Assembly: GCA_009268125.1 (NCBI GenBank)
Contig: WBOU01000013.1
Location: forward strand, 62,001-126,000
Origin: Chloroflexia bacterium SDU3-3
GTDB taxonomy: Bacteria; Chloroflexota; Chloroflexia; Chloroflexales; Roseiflexaceae
DNA: 64,000 nucleotides
Direction of reading: 5' to 3'
Positions 8,612 to 17,885 of the stretch are shown here, piece after piece. A program made the translations under genes and the position numbers. Numbering within the stretch: the first letter of the stretch is position 1; each line of letters begins with the position of its first letter. A model generated the notes under the pieces. That model did no database searches, was not told the DNA's origin, and worked only from the letters and a program-made list of their open reading frames with translations.

Positions 8612-8877
8612 ACGACGAAGACAGCGAAGCAGTACGCGCGCCGCCCGCAACCCAGCGAGCCGGGGAGAGTGCAAGCCCGACCAGACCGCCCGCGCCGAAC
8701 CCATCGCCAGAGTCGCACCCGAGCCGCCCCGCGCGGGAAGGAGTGCCGGAAGCCCACCGTGACTAGGGCGCGCCCTCGGCCATCGGCTGGCGGCGGCAGA
8801 GTGGGGGCCACACGGCCCCAAGCAAGGTGGTACCACGGGAACTCCCGCCCTTGAGCAAGACGCTCAAGGGCTTTTTT
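8612..8877 (+). ncRNA. T-box riboswitch, proline specificity (specifier CCC)
   Basis: Stem I opens with ACGACGAAGACAGCGAAG and the AGTA loop-E motif (8631-8634). AGCGAGCCGGGGAGAGTG resembles the conserved AG-bulge region. On the 3' side GAA-CCC-A (8697-8703) is a specifier loop with Pro codon CCC at 8700-8702. The T-box proper AAGGTGGTACCACGG (8824-8838) contains the TGG bulge that binds the tRNA NCCA end. The antiterminator pairs CAAGG with CCTTG. The competing terminator is a perfect 10-bp stem GCCCTTGAGC/GCTCAAGGGC (8847-8871) with six T residues. Uncharged tRNA-Pro should favour the antiterminator and raise proS expression. The specificity agrees with the downstream gene. Confidence 0.93.
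8847..8877 (+). terminator. T-box regulatory terminator
   Basis: Perfect 10-bp stem GCCCTTGAGC / GCTCAAGGGC, 5-base loop, then TTTTTT. Its 5' arm overlaps the 3' part of the T-box antiterminator, so the two structures are mutually exclusive. Confidence 0.93.
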
Positions 8878-8911
8878 GCGCCCGCTATTTCAGACACCCA
8901 AGGAGGGAACC

Positions 8912-10612
8912 ATGCGACTCTCAACCCTGTTTGGCCGCACGCTGCGCGAGGCCCCGAGCGAGGCCGACCAGCGCGGCCACCAGCTGGCCCTGCGCGCCGG
9001 GCTGGTGCGCCAGGTGCAGGCTGGCAGCTTCGCGCTGCTGCCGCTGGGCATGCGCGTGCTGCGCCGCATCGAGGCAATCATGCACCACGAGCTGGCCGCC
9101 ATCGGCGCGCAGGAGTTCCGCACCCCGATCATCCAGGCCCAGACCGCCTGGGAGAAGAGCGGGCGGCTGGAGAGCTACGGCCCGCTGATGCTGCGGCTGG
9201 CCGACCACGGCGAGCGCCCGCTGATCGTGGCCCCGACCCACGAGGAGGCCGTGGCCGAGCTGGCCGCCCGCGAGGTGGCCTCGTACCGCCAGATGCCGCA
9301 GATCGTCTACCAGATCCACACCAAGTACCGCGACGAGACGCGGGCCAAGGGCGGCCTGATGCGCATGCGCGAGTTCACCATGCTGGATGCCTATAGCCTG
9401 GACAGCAGCGCCGCCGGGCTGGATGCCAGCTACGAGCTGCTGGCCGGGGCCTTCGAGCGCATCTTCACGCGCTGCGGTGTGCGCTTCGGCGCGGTGGATG
9501 CCGACGCGGGCGAGATGGGCGGCAGCGAGCCGCGCGAGTACATGGCCCACTCGGCCAGCGGCGAGGATGTGCTGGCCATCTGCACCGACTGCGGCTACGC
9601 GGCCAACATCGAGGTGGCCGAAGCCGACTACACCGCCGATACCGCGCAGGGCGAGCAGGCCATGGAGGAGATCGCCACACCGCACACCGCCACCATCGCC
9701 GATCTGGCCGCGCTGCTGGGCATACCGGCATCAGCCACCGCCAAGGCGGTGTTCTTCGATACGCCGGAGCGCGGGCTGGTGTTCGCGGTCATCCGGGGCG
9801 ACCTTGAGGTGAACGAGCTGAAGCTGCGGCGAGCGGCGGGCGTCTCGGCGCTGCGCCCGGCCAGCGCCGAGCAGATCGCGGCGGCGGGCGCGGTGGCGGG
9901 CTACGCCTCGCCGGTGGGGCTGGGCGTGGCGAGCGAGCTGGGCAGCGCGGGGGTGCTGGTGGTGGCCGACGCCAGCGTGGCGGGACAGGCCGCGCTGGTG
10001 GCCGGGGCCAACCGCGCGGGCTACCACCTGCGCGGCGTGCGCTACGGGCGCGACTGGCAGGCCACCCTGGTGGCCGACATCGCCAGCGTGCGCGAGGGCG
10101 ACGCCTGCCCGCGCTGCGGCGAGCCGCTGGCATGTGTGCGCGGCGTGGAGATCGGGCACATCTTCAAGCTAGGCACGCGCTTCGCCAGCGCGCTGGGCGC
10201 GCTGTTCCTGGATGCCGATGGCAGCGAGAAGCCGATCGTCATGGGGTCGTACGGCATCGGGCTGGAGCGGCTGCTGCAGATCATCATCGAGCAGCACAGC
10301 GACGAGCGCGGCATCATCTGGCCGTACGAGGTCGCGCCGTTCCAGGTGCATCTGGTGCGGCTGGGCAAGGGCGAGGAGGCCCGCGCCGAGGCCGAGGCGA
10401 TCTACCGCGAGCTGCAGGCCAGGGGCACGCAGGTGCTCTACGACGACCGCGACGAGAGCGCCGGGGTCAAATTCAACGACGCCGACCTGATCGGCATCCC
10501 GCTGCGGGTGGTGGTGAGCGAGCGGCTGCTGGCCGCAGGCCAGGTGGAGGTGAAGGCGCGCGACGGCGCGGCACGCACGCTGGCGCGCGGCGATCTGTAC
10601 GCGCTGCTCTAG
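8912..10612 (+). CDS. proS: Prolyl-tRNA synthetase, bacterial type
   Basis: A 566-residue class II synthetase charging tRNA-Pro. Motif 1 covers [17 protein letters not shown], motif 2 is [14 protein letters not shown] and motif 3 lies in [12 protein letters not shown]. The editing (INS/YbaK) domain that removes mischarged alanine lies at about residues 230-380, between motifs 2 and 3 ([21 protein letters not shown]), so this is the bacterial rather than the archaeal-like form. The anticodon-binding domain ends the protein. I chose ATG 8912 because AAGGAGGG precedes it by 5 bases; the longer frame from 8876 would begin inside the T-box terminator. The gene follows its own proline T-box. Confidence 0.97.
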   Translation: MRLSTLFGRTLREAPSEADQRGHQLALRAGLVRQVQAGSFALLPLGMRVLRRIEAIMHHELAAIGAQEFRTPIIQAQTAWEKSGRLESYGPLMLRLADHGERPLIVAPTHEEAVAELAAREVASYRQMPQIVYQIHTKYRDETRAKGGLMRMREFTMLDAYSLDSSAAGLDASYELLAGAFERIFTRCGVRFGAVDADAGEMGGSEPREYMAHSASGEDVLAICTDCGYAANIEVAEADYTADTAQGEQAMEEIATPHTATIADLAALLGIPASATAKAVFFDTPERGLVFAVIRGDLEVNELKLRRAAGVSALRPASAEQIAAAGAVAGYASPVGLGVASELGSAGVLVVADASVAGQAALVAGANRAGYHLRGVRYGRDWQATLVADIASVREGDACPRCGEPLACVRGVEIGHIFKLGTRFASALGALFLDADGSEKPIVMGSYGIGLERLLQIIIEQHSDERGIIWPYEVAPFQVHLVRLGKGEEARAEAEAIYRELQARGTQVLYDDRDESAGVKFNDADLIGIPLRVVVSERLLAAGQVEVKARDGAARTLARGDLYALL

Positions 10613-10756
10613 TGTGGGCAGACGTGTTACTGCCCTTGCCCTATCGGTGAAAGAACGACAACCCCTATCTTCACGCCGATATGGTATCTTATATCCGACA
10701 GTTATTGGCAAGGGAGCAATGGCGCTCCCCAACCTTCACAGAAGTGAGGTGTCTCA

Positions 10757-11326
10757 ATGAAGCGACACACCGTGCTCATCCCACTCGACGGCTCGCAGTT
10801 CAGCCGCGAGATCGTACCACACATACTCCGCCGGTTCGCGCCGGAAGAGTGCAGGCTCATCCTGCTGCGGGTGGGGCATATGCCGCACGGGCTGATCGGG
10901 GCATCGCCTCGCCCGATCGGCAGTCACTGGCCAGTCAACGGATATACACGCGCTGAAGACGTATCGCGCGCCTACCACCCGATCTACTCGACCCAGGAGG
11001 AAGAGAGCGAGCGGGCGCGTCTGATCGATTCGGAGCATGCGCTCAAGGGCATGCTGGAGCAAGCAGGGTACGAGGTACGCGTGATCGCCCAGTTCGGCGA
11101 TCCAGCCGAGGAGATCATCACCGCTATTCGGCAGCTCAATGCCGATTTCGTCGCGATGGCCATCCACGGTCGGCAGGGCTTCCGGGCGTTCTTGCCCTCG
11201 GGCATATCGTCCCAGGTGCTGCGGCGCTCTTCCGTTCCAGTGCTGCTCTTCCAGCCGCTCGCTCGCGGCGCGCAACCGGTTACCACGTCCCATAAGGATG
11301 GCTACTATCATAAGAGCGCGATGTGA
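10757..11326 (+). CDS. Universal stress protein family (UspA)
   Basis: A 189-residue single-domain protein, slightly longer than a standard UspA unit because of an insertion around residues 40-80. It starts with the family strand VLIPLDGSQFSREIVP and ends with FVAMAIHGRQGFRAFLPSGISSQVLRRSSVPVLLF, which matches the G-x2-G-x9-G-S/T type nucleotide-binding loop pattern in degenerate form. A ribosome site (AGTGAGGTG) precedes the ATG. Members bind ATP or AMP and modulate stress survival; the ligand here is not predictable. It is alone in its transcription unit, between proS and the exporter gene. Confidence 0.88.
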   Translation: MKRHTVLIPLDGSQFSREIVPHILRRFAPEECRLILLRVGHMPHGLIGASPRPIGSHWPVNGYTRAEDVSRAYHPIYSTQEEESERARLIDSEHALKGMLEQAGYEVRVIAQFGDPAEEIITAIRQLNADFVAMAIHGRQGFRAFLPSGISSQVLRRSSVPVLLFQPLARGAQPVTTSHKDGYYHKSAM

Positions 11327-11343
11327 TTGACCTGATCAATCAC
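11323..11343 (+). other. Hairpin over the usp stop codon
   Basis: GTGATTGA and TCAATCAC form an 8-bp perfect stem with a 5-base loop; the stop codon TGA is inside the left arm. There is no T run, so it may be an mRNA 3' stabiliser rather than a terminator. Confidence 0.45.
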
Positions 11344-11484
11344 GGGTAGCACCAGTGCATATCCGGCAGCGCCGCAGCCAGCAGCTTGTGAGGGCGAACA
11401 GAAGCCCTCGGAAGGGTGCTGGGGCGGCGCTGTTTTGTGTGGTGGGCACGGCAGAACGCACCGCTAGAAAGTTGTGATGAGGCT

Positions 11485-12993
11485 ATGAGCCAACCTATAG
11501 GGGCCACAAGCTCTACCGACAACATAGCGCACGCCCCGAGCGACCCCGCCCAAGCGCCATCCTCAGCTTTACCCCCTTCGTTGGTTCAGTCTACATCATC
11601 CGAGGATCGTACAACCCCTATGCAGGAACTACTCGACGAAAACGCTAGAACGCGCCAGATCCGCGCCGAGCTGCGCGACATCCTGAACGTCGTGCTGCGC
11701 GCGGGCCAGCTGCTGCTGGAGAACAGCGCCAACACCGCCCGTGTCGAAGACACCATGCGGCGCACCGCCATCGCGCTCGGCGCGCAGAGCCTCGACACCC
11801 ACGTGACGCCCACCGGCATCTTTGTCACCATCCACAGCAACGACGAGCACCGCACGCGCATCCTGCGCATCGTGGGCCACGGCGTCGACCTCAGCCGCGT
11901 CGAGGCCGTGCTTGAGGCGCTGCACGAGCTAGAGGATGGCAAGTTCGACCGCGCCCAGATGGCCGCGCGGCTGGAAGAGATCGCCAAGCAGCCCCGCGAG
12001 TACAGCAAGGTCTTCACCGCAGTGTCGGTGGGCGTGGCCGGTGCGAGCTTCTGCGTGCTGTTCGGCTGCGGCTTCTGGGAGTTCGTGGTGGTGTTTATCT
12101 CGGGCTTCCTGATGCAGTTTATCCGCGCCGAGCTGAACCACCGCCACGCCAACCGGCTGCTGATGACGGGCATCGTCTCAGCCGCAGTCACATGCTTTGC
12201 GCTGCTGTTCACCACGCTGCTGAACCAGAACGCCGAGGCCATCGGCGCGCTGCTGCCCTGGCTGCCCACCCCCCACGCCGACCCGGCGCTGGCGGTGGCG
12301 GCGGGCGGCATCCTGCCCATCCCCGGCATCCTGATGGTCAGCTCGATCGCCGACCTGTTCCGCGGCGATACCCTGGCGGGCATGGCGCGCTCCACCATCG
12401 CGCTGCTCACGATCTTTGCGATCAGCATCGGCATCTGGCTGGTGCTGCTGACCATCCAGATGACCACCGGCCTCAAGCTTGAGATCAAGACATCCAGCAT
12501 GCCGCCCATCCTCACCACGCTGATCGCGGGCGGGTTCGGCGCGGCGGGCTTCGGCATCGTGTTCGACGTGCCGCGCCGCAGGATCTTCTTCGCCGGGCTG
12601 GTCGGCTCGGTGGCCACGGGCGTGCGCTGGGTGGCCGTGCAGAAGGGCGGCATCCCGCTTGAGGCGGCGGCGCTGCTGGCCGGCATCGGCATCGCGCTGA
12701 TCAGCGAGCTGTGGGCCATGATCTTCAAGGCCCCCACCTCGATGTTCACCATCGCGGGCTTCATCCCGCTGGTGCCCGGCGTGTTCTCGTTCCGGGCCAT
12801 CCTCAACTTCGCCGAGGCCAAGTATACCGAGGGCACCACCGACATGGTGCGCGCCCTGCTGATTACCATGTCGGTGGCCGCCGGTATGGGCATCGTCACC
12901 GCGATGACCCGCATCCGCCCCAACGCGCCCAAGCAGGTGGTGATCGCCCGCAACAGCCTCAACCCAAGCGCCGCAACGCTTGAGCAGCCCTAG
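11485..12993 (+). CDS. ThrE-family threonine/serine exporter (fused two-domain form)
   Basis: A 502-residue membrane protein. After a Ser/Pro-rich N-terminal 40-50 residues comes a soluble DUF1212 segment (RAGQLLLENSANTARVEDT... LGAQSLDTHVTPTGIFVTI), then about ten hydrophobic segments in two groups of five. This matches a fusion of the two halves that are separate genes in many bacteria. A conserved GILPIPGILMVSSIADLFRGD stretch lies between helices. The family exports threonine and serine using the proton gradient. The ATG at 11485 is preceded by GATGAGG and is preferred to the upstream frame start at 11416. It is a single gene ending in a strong terminator. Confidence 0.88.
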   Translation: MSQPIGATSSTDNIAHAPSDPAQAPSSALPPSLVQSTSSEDRTTPMQELLDENARTRQIRAELRDILNVVLRAGQLLLENSANTARVEDTMRRTAIALGAQSLDTHVTPTGIFVTIHSNDEHRTRILRIVGHGVDLSRVEAVLEALHELEDGKFDRAQMAARLEEIAKQPREYSKVFTAVSVGVAGASFCVLFGCGFWEFVVVFISGFLMQFIRAELNHRHANRLLMTGIVSAAVTCFALLFTTLLNQNAEAIGALLPWLPTPHADPALAVAAGGILPIPGILMVSSIADLFRGDTLAGMARSTIALLTIFAISIGIWLVLLTIQMTTGLKLEIKTSSMPPILTTLIAGGFGAAGFGIVFDVPRRRIFFAGLVGSVATGVRWVAVQKGGIPLEAAALLAGIGIALISELWAMIFKAPTSMFTIAGFIPLVPGVFSFRAILNFAEAKYTEGTTDMVRALLITMSVAAGMGIVTAMTRIRPNAPKQVVIARNSLNPSAATLEQP

Positions 12994-13018
12994 CGGGCCA
13001 TCGACCGACCGGCACACA

Positions 13019-13055
13019 AGCGCCCCGGCGGAAATCCGCTGGGGCGCTGCTTTTT
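13019..13055 (+). terminator. Terminator after the ThrE-type exporter
   Basis: AGCGCCCC pairs with GGGGCGCT (8 bp), with a second inner GCGG/CCGC stem, followed by GC and five T residues. It separates this gene from the convergent STAS gene. Confidence 0.85.
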
Positions 13056-13070
13056 GGCTTTGGGATTGCG

Positions 13071-13886
13071 CTAGGCGGGCTGGATGGCGAGGCGCAGGCT
13101 GCCCAGGGCGTACTCAATACCCGCCTCTAGGTCGCTCAGGGTCAGCACGCCATCGAGGTCGACGCCGATCTGCACCATGGTCTGCGCGATCTCGGCCCCG
13201 ATGCCAGTGAAGATCACCAGGGTGCCCAGCAGGCTGGCCGCCCGAGCGGTCTGCAGCAGGTACTGCGCCACAAAGGTGTCGACGATCGCCACGCCAGTTA
13301 TGTCGATTATCACTGCGTCGGCGCTGTGCTCGGTGATCTTGGTGAGCAGCGCCTCCATCACCACGCCTGCGCGGTTGCTGTCGATCGCGCCGATCAGGGG
13401 CAACACCAGGATGCCGCTATAGATCGGGATGATCGGCGTCGACAGCTCGTTCACCAGCACCGCCAGGCGGTCGGCCTCGCTGCGCCGCAGCAGCAGGTCG
13501 CTCTGGCGCTCCTCGGCGGCGCGGGCGGCTGCGGCGCGGATCTGCTCCTGCTCGCGCAGCACCAGGGCGATCGCCGCGTCGTTCATGGCCAGCATCAGCG
13601 GCGAGAGCTGGCCGATCACGTGGCGGGCCTCGGCAGCGTGGCCAGCATCCAGCAGGGCGGCCTGCAGTGCCTCGGCCCCAGCCAGCAGCGACGAGAGCGC
13701 CAGCCCCGATGCGGCGAACTGCTGCGCCATAGCCCGCGCGTCGGCCTCGGGCGTCAGCAGATAGTCGGCCAGCTGCTCGCCCAGGCGGCGCAGCAGCGCG
13801 GGGTGCAGCGTGCCTCGGTTGTCCAGCGCGCGGGCGTGCATGGCCTGCTGCACAGCGGGGTAGAAATCGGCTGTCTGCATGGTCAT
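13071..13886 (-). CDS. RsbR-like STAS domain protein
   Basis: A 271-residue cytoplasmic protein. Residues 1-130 form an all-helical region without a recognised cofactor motif, in the position of the variable sensor domain of RsbR-type stressosome proteins. A short helix (EERQSDLLLRRSEADRLAVL) joins it to a STAS domain at about 145-260. The STAS domain carries IIDITGVAIVDTFVA, with Thr residues in the two places that are phosphorylated by RsbT-type kinases in RsbR/RsbS. The family relays stress or light signals through protein-protein contact and phosphorylation. Its start overlaps the stop of the DUF574 methyltransferase by 4 bases (ATGA), implying translational coupling. No cognate RsbT kinase is visible in the window. 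Confidence 0.85.
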   Translation of the reverse strand: MTMQTADFYPAVQQAMHARALDNRGTLHPALLRRLGEQLADYLLTPEADARAMAQQFAASGLALSSLLAGAEALQAALLDAGHAAEARHVIGQLSPLMLAMNDAAIALVLREQEQIRAAAARAAEERQSDLLLRRSEADRLAVLVNELSTPIIPIYSGILVLPLIGAIDSNRAGVVMEALLTKITEHSADAVIIDITGVAIVDTFVAQYLLQTARAASLLGTLVIFTGIGAEIAQTMVQIGVDLDGVLTLSDLEAGIEYALGSLRLAIQPA

Positions 13887-14662
13887 ACCTTCGTCACAAT
13901 CACGCCGTACAGATCCAGCGGCGACTCCTCCTGGCCTGCCTCATCGCCGCGCCACTGCGCCACGCCATTCCACTCGCTCAGCGGGATGATGCCGGGCTGC
14001 TCGATCTGCCACGGCCCCAGCAGCTCGCGCACCTCGTCGAGCGTGCGCGGCTGCACCGGCGAGCCCAGCTGGCGGTACATAGCCGCAAACGAGCTGGATG
14101 CGAAGCGCGCCACATCGGCTGGCTCGCCCGCCAGCCACGAGATGGCCAGCTTCGAGCCGGGGGCGCACCAACGGTAGAGCGCGCCCAGAATATCGCGCAG
14201 CACCGGCAGATCGAAGAAGTAGGCAACGCCGATGAAGCTGATGCCCACCCGCCGCTCGCCGCCGAAGTGCTCATCCGCAGCATCCAGAATGCCTGCGATG
14301 TCGGTCAGATTCGACTGGATGTAGCGCACCAGCGGGTTGTCGCCGATGATCTCGCGCCCATAGGCCACGATCACTGGGTCGTGGTCGTTGTAGAGCACGC
14401 GGGCCGTGGGTACCAGATCGTGGATGTAGCCCACCGTCGGCAGTCCGCTGGCTAGGTCGATCAGGCAGCCCAGCCCGGTGTCAGCCAGGCGGGCGGCGGC
14501 GTCGTACATGAACCAGCGGTTGAGCCGCGCGCCGCTGCGGCTGGATGGCATGAGCCGCAGCAGCTGCTCGGCGGCCACACGGTCGGCCTCGAAGTTGTTG
14601 GTTCCGCCTAGGAAGTAGTCGTAGATTCGCCCTGCGTTCGGAGTGGATGTGTCGATTTCCAT
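13883..14662 (-). CDS. DUF574 family SAM-dependent methyltransferase
   Basis: A 259-residue protein of the S-adenosyl methyltransferase family formerly called DUF574 (Methyltransf_19). It begins with the family signature NAGRIYDYFLGGTNNFEADR, continues with LNRWFMYDAAARLA and the SAM-binding strand LIDLASGLPTVGYIHD, followed by the acidic strand end VLYNDHDPVIVAYG. The substrate is unknown; the family is abundant in actinomycetes. The gene is first in a two-gene unit with the STAS protein, overlapping it by 4 bases. A promoter (TTGACT-17-TATCAT) lies about 130-155 bases upstream. Confidence 0.88.
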   Translation of the reverse strand: MEIDTSTPNAGRIYDYFLGGTNNFEADRVAAEQLLRLMPSSRSGARLNRWFMYDAAARLADTGLGCLIDLASGLPTVGYIHDLVPTARVLYNDHDPVIVAYGREIIGDNPLVRYIQSNLTDIAGILDAADEHFGGERRVGISFIGVAYFFDLPVLRDILGALYRWCAPGSKLAISWLAGEPADVARFASSSFAAMYRQLGSPVQPRTLDEVRELLGPWQIEQPGIIPLSEWNGVAQWRGDEAGQEESPLDLYGVIVTKV

Positions 14663-14790
14663 GATGCCCGACCTTTATCAGAACAGGGTGCCATTCCACA
14701 TGGCCGCCTACGCAGCCCGCTTTCTGCCCGCGCCAGCTGGGCGCTTCGCGGTAGAAAACGTACGTGTGTAGTAGCTTCGGATGCAGGGCG

Positions 14791-14819
14791 ATGATACTGC
14801 AAGTGATCGCATAAGTCAA
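14791..14819 (-). promoter_or_regulatory. Promoter of the DUF574-STAS unit
   Basis: On the minus strand TTGACT (14819-14814) and TATCAT (14796-14791) are separated by 17 bases. The predicted start leaves a leader of about 120 bases before the methyltransferase ATG. An ACGTACG element like those upstream of comM lies in this leader at about 14759-14765. Confidence 0.6.
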
Positions 14820-14885
14820 TGAAAATGAATAATCCGTTAGGAGTCGTTGTGCGGCTTGCTTCTGCCAAGCGCCCCGCGCGGCGCA

Positions 14886-14919
14886 CAAAAGGGCGGCGGT
14901 GGCAATGCCACCGCCGCCC
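14886..14919 (-). terminator. Terminator after pckG
   Basis: A perfect 14-bp stem GGGCGGCGGTGGCA / TGCCACCGCCGCCC with a single-base loop. On the minus strand it is followed by TTTT. It lies about 30 bases after the pckG stop codon. Confidence 0.88.
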
Positions 14920-14951
14920 TGCCGCCTACCGCGAGCGATAGGCGCTACCGA

Positions 14952-16784
14952 CTAGATCTCCCAGTGCTCGGGCGTGCGCCAGAGGTTCGAGAGGATCAGC
15001 TGGCGAACGAAGACCATCTCCTTCGGCAGCCGGTCAAACATCTTGGTGAACAGCTCCTCGTGGAGCAGCAGCTCCTGCACCCACTCCTCGCGGTCCACCG
15101 ACATCAGCTCGTGGAAGCGCTCCGCAGAGAAGTCCTCCATCCCGCGCCAGTCGAGGTCGCAGTAGCGGGGCATCCAGCCGATCGGGCCCTCGGTCGAGAC
15201 CGCGCGGCCACGGGCGCGCTCGACCACCCACTTCAGCACGCGCATGTTGTCGCCGAAGCCCGGCCACAGGAACTTGCCGTTCTCATCCTTGCGGAACCAG
15301 TTCACGCCGAAGATGCGGGGCGGGTTGGCCACGGTGCGGCCAAACTGCAGCCAGTGGTTGAAGTAGTCACCCATGTGGTAGCCACAGAAGGGCAGCATCG
15401 CCATCGGGTCGCGGCGAACCTGGCCGATCGTGCCAGCCGCAGCAGCCGTCATCTCCGAGCCCATCGTGGCGGCCAGGTAGACGCCGTAGGTCCAGTTGAA
15501 GGCCTGGTACACCAGCGGCATCAGGGTCGAGCGGCGGCCACCGAAGATGAAGGCCTGGACGGGCACGCCCGCCGGGTCTTCCCAGGCCGGGTCGATCGAG
15601 GGGCACTGGCTGGCCGGGGCCGTGAAGCGGGCGTTCGGGTGCGCCGCCTTGCGGCCGCAGTCCGGAGTCCAGTCCTGGCCGGTCCAGTCGATCAGGTGCG
15701 CGGGTGGGTTCTTGGTCATGCCCTCCCACCACACGTCGCCGTCATCGGTCAGGCCGACGTTGGTGAAGATGGTGTTCGACTTGGCCGACTCCATCGCGTT
15801 CGGGTTGGTCTCATACGAGGTGCCAGGCGCGACGCCGAAGTAGCCGCTCTCGGGGTTGATGGCGCGCAGCGTGCCATCCTCGCCGGGCTTGATCCAGGCG
15901 ATGTCGTCGCCGACGGTCGTGACCTTCCAGCCCTCGTCGGTAAACGCGGGGGGCGGGATGAGCATCGCGAAGTTGGTCTTGCCACAGGCCGAGGGGAAGG
16001 CGGCGGCCACGTAGGTCTTCTCGCCCTGGGGATCCTCGACGCCAAGGATGAGCATGTGCTCGGCCAGCCAGCCCTCGTCGCGGGCCATCGTCGAGGCGAT
16101 GCGCAGCGCGAAGCACTTCTTGCCCAGCAGCGCGTTGCCGCCGTAGCCCGAGCCGTACGACCAGATCGAGCGCTCCTCGGGGAAGTGCACGATGTACTTC
16201 TGGTCCTTGTTGCAGGGCCAGGCCACATCCTTCGCGCCGGTCTCCAGCGGAGCGCCGACCGAGTGCACGCAGGGCACGAAGTCGAAGCCATTGTTCAGGT
16301 ACTCGTGCACCTGCTTGCCCATGCGGGTCATAATCCGCATGTTCACCACCACATAGGGCGAGTCGCTGATCTCAACGCCGTACTGGGCGATCGGCGAGCC
16401 GAGCGGGCCCATGCAGAAGGGGATGACATACATCGTGCGACCCTTCATCGCGCCGTCGAACAGCTTGGCCAGGGTCTCCTTCATCTCCTTGGGGTGGACC
16501 CAGTTGTTCGTGGGGCCGGCATCGTCCTTCGAGATGCTGCAGATGAAGGTGCGGTCCTCGACACGAGCGACATCGCCGGGGTCCGAGCGGGCCAGGAAGC
16601 TGTTGGGGCGCTTGGCCTCGTTCAGCTTAATGAAGGTGCCCGCCTCCACCAGCTTGGTGCACATCGCATCGTATTCCTTCTGCGACCCATCGCACCAGTA
16701 GACAGAGTCGGGCTTAACAAGCTGAGCGATTTCCTCAACCCAGCTGATCAGTTTCTGATTGCGAACATATTCCGGAGCACTCAT
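14952..16784 (-). CDS. pckG: Phosphoenolpyruvate carboxykinase (GTP)
   Basis: A 610-residue enzyme of the GTP-dependent class, converting oxaloacetate and GTP to PEP, CO2 and GDP. The P-loop with the hyper-reactive cysteine is present (FPSACGKTN), as are the [14 protein letters not shown] metal/nucleotide region, [16 protein letters not shown] and NWVHPKEM. The length is typical of the class. I chose the inner ATG at 16784 because GGAGGTAGCC sits directly before it; the upstream ATG at 16799 has no ribosome site. It stands alone between two terminators. Together with ppdK at 37.9-40.6 kb it controls PEP supply, as expected for gluconeogenic or autotrophic growth. Confidence 0.97.
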   Translation of the reverse strand: MSAPEYVRNQKLISWVEEIAQLVKPDSVYWCDGSQKEYDAMCTKLVEAGTFIKLNEAKRPNSFLARSDPGDVARVEDRTFICSISKDDAGPTNNWVHPKEMKETLAKLFDGAMKGRTMYVIPFCMGPLGSPIAQYGVEISDSPYVVVNMRIMTRMGKQVHEYLNNGFDFVPCVHSVGAPLETGAKDVAWPCNKDQKYIVHFPEERSIWSYGSGYGGNALLGKKCFALRIASTMARDEGWLAEHMLILGVEDPQGEKTYVAAAFPSACGKTNFAMLIPPPAFTDEGWKVTTVGDDIAWIKPGEDGTLRAINPESGYFGVAPGTSYETNPNAMESAKSNTIFTNVGLTDDGDVWWEGMTKNPPAHLIDWTGQDWTPDCGRKAAHPNARFTAPASQCPSIDPAWEDPAGVPVQAFIFGGRRSTLMPLVYQAFNWTYGVYLAATMGSEMTAAAAGTIGQVRRDPMAMLPFCGYHMGDYFNHWLQFGRTVANPPRIFGVNWFRKDENGKFLWPGFGDNMRVLKWVVERARGRAVSTEGPIGWMPRYCDLDWRGMEDFSAERFHELMSVDREEWVQELLLHEELFTKMFDRLPKEMVFVRQLILSNLWRTPEHWEI

Positions 16785-17065
16785 GGCTACCTCCGCCATC
16801 GTTTGGTACGAACGTTGGTGTTCGTTTGCTTGCTTGGCCTAAGTATACGCCATCCGCCACCGTTCCAGCGTGAAGATAGTACAACGCGCCGTTAAAGGAA
16901 TTAGGGGTGAGAAAAAGTCTCATTCCACTTATTCCTGTGATGCGCCTATCATATCATAGATGATAGTTGCTTCGTCAAAAAGCGATATCAAAGCCTTAAA
17001 TTATTATATTTGAGTAAGACACTATAGATAGAGAAGTTTCTTACGCATCATGGGGATTATCTTCA
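16785..17065. other. pckG upstream region with two inverted repeats
   Basis: An AT-rich stretch with no gene. ACGAAC-N6-GTTCGT occupies 16809-16826 and CTATCAT-N7-ATGATAG occupies 16946-16966. On the minus strand TATACT (16847-16842) could be the pckG -10 element, which would place the first inverted repeat just downstream of the transcription start, a common repressor position. Confidence 0.45.
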
Positions 17066-17101
17066 ATAAAAATGTGCCGCGCATGTGGCCATGCGCGGCA
17101 C
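17066..17101 (-). terminator. Terminator after the receiver-domain gene
   Basis: A perfect 12-bp stem GTGCCGCGCATG / CATGCGCGGCAC with a 4-base loop. On the minus strand it is followed by ATTTTTATT. Confidence 0.88.
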
Positions 17102-17121
17102 GTGGACCCAAGAAGCTTTTC

Positions 17122-17535
17122 TTACCGAGCGATCGACACCGCCATCGCGCTCGGCGCGTCTGGCTCGCCGGTGTGCATGAGCGCCCGCAGCTCGCCCTCG
17201 CACAGGGGCAGCAGCAGGGGCTTCTCAAAATACAGCTCCACCGCGAGATCGCTCATCCGCCGACGCAGCGCCGGAGTGGGGATCGAGGCGATCACCACAA
17301 CGCGGGTGGCCGGATTCACTGTCTTGATCCGCTGAATAAGCTTCAGCGCATGAGATTGGTGCTGAGACGGGTCGATCAACAGCAGGTCGGGCCAGCGTTG
17401 CTGCATCAGCGACCAGCCGTCCTGGATGTTCGACGCTATCTTCAGATCCACAGTTGACGCAATCTGGGATATCACTGCGCCGGTTATCTTCGCCGCCTGA
17501 GCGTCGGCGTCGATTATCAGGATATATGGGTTCAT
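17122..17535 (-). CDS. Stand-alone receiver domain (CheY-like) protein
   Basis: About 137 residues from the ATG at 17535, forming one receiver domain. The first strand YILIIDADAQ has Asp-Ala-Asp instead of the usual acidic pair. The phosphoacceptor is likely the Asp in LLLIDPSQHQ, and the conserved Lys is in YFEKP. No output domain follows. The start is uncertain: ATG 17577 has GGGG 5 bases upstream and would add 14 residues, while 17535 places the domain start where it is usual. No kinase is adjacent, so its partner is unknown; the phosphorelay cluster at 30.7-36.2 kb is one candidate. Confidence 0.75.
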   Translation of the reverse strand: MNPYILIIDADAQAAKITGAVISQIASTVDLKIASNIQDGWSLMQQRWPDLLLIDPSQHQSHALKLIQRIKTVNPATRVVVIASIPTPALRRRMSDLAVELYFEKPLLLPLCEGELRALMHTGEPDAPSAMAVSIAR

Positions 17536-17731
17536 CCCTGGTCGCTGCTCTTCCTGACGATGAACGATTAGGTGCATATCGCCCCAACCATCGTCAAACA
17601 ATGGCAAACATAGCGCCCACTGCAAAAATGGTACGCCACGCTGCGAGGGGCCGCTTGGCTCTCAAGTGTACTGGTATTCGGTGCGATCTGGAGTTCAGAA
17701 GCGACAACAAAGCGTGGGGAAGGCACAACTT

Positions 17732-17766
17732 GCAAAAAATAATCGCGCCAGCGTGCGGCTGGCGCG
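17732..17766 (-). terminator. Terminator after the small winged-helix gene
   Basis: Perfect 8-bp stem CGCGCCAG / CTGGCGCG with a 7-base loop; the minus-strand continuation is ATTATTTTTTG. It lies about 120 bases after the stop codon at 17886. Confidence 0.75.
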
Positions 17767-17885
17767 AACCCAGAGCGTATTTCAGCGGGGCTGTGGTGAC
17801 AAGCGGGCGACCGCTATAAACACAGTATTTTTGGCGATCAGGCTGCTGTCGCGAGTGCCGATAGTGGCTACAACCCGCCGCAGCG

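Noticed and set aside
8441-8854. Open frame across the proS leader
   Set aside because: It reads through the T-box RNA, whose structural motifs explain the sequence.
10616-10636. GGGCAG/CTGCCC hairpin after proS
   Set aside because: Only 6 bp and no T run; not strong enough to call a terminator.
14847-16895. 682-codon plus-strand open frame opposite pckG
   Set aside because: Antisense shadow of pckG with no domain pattern.
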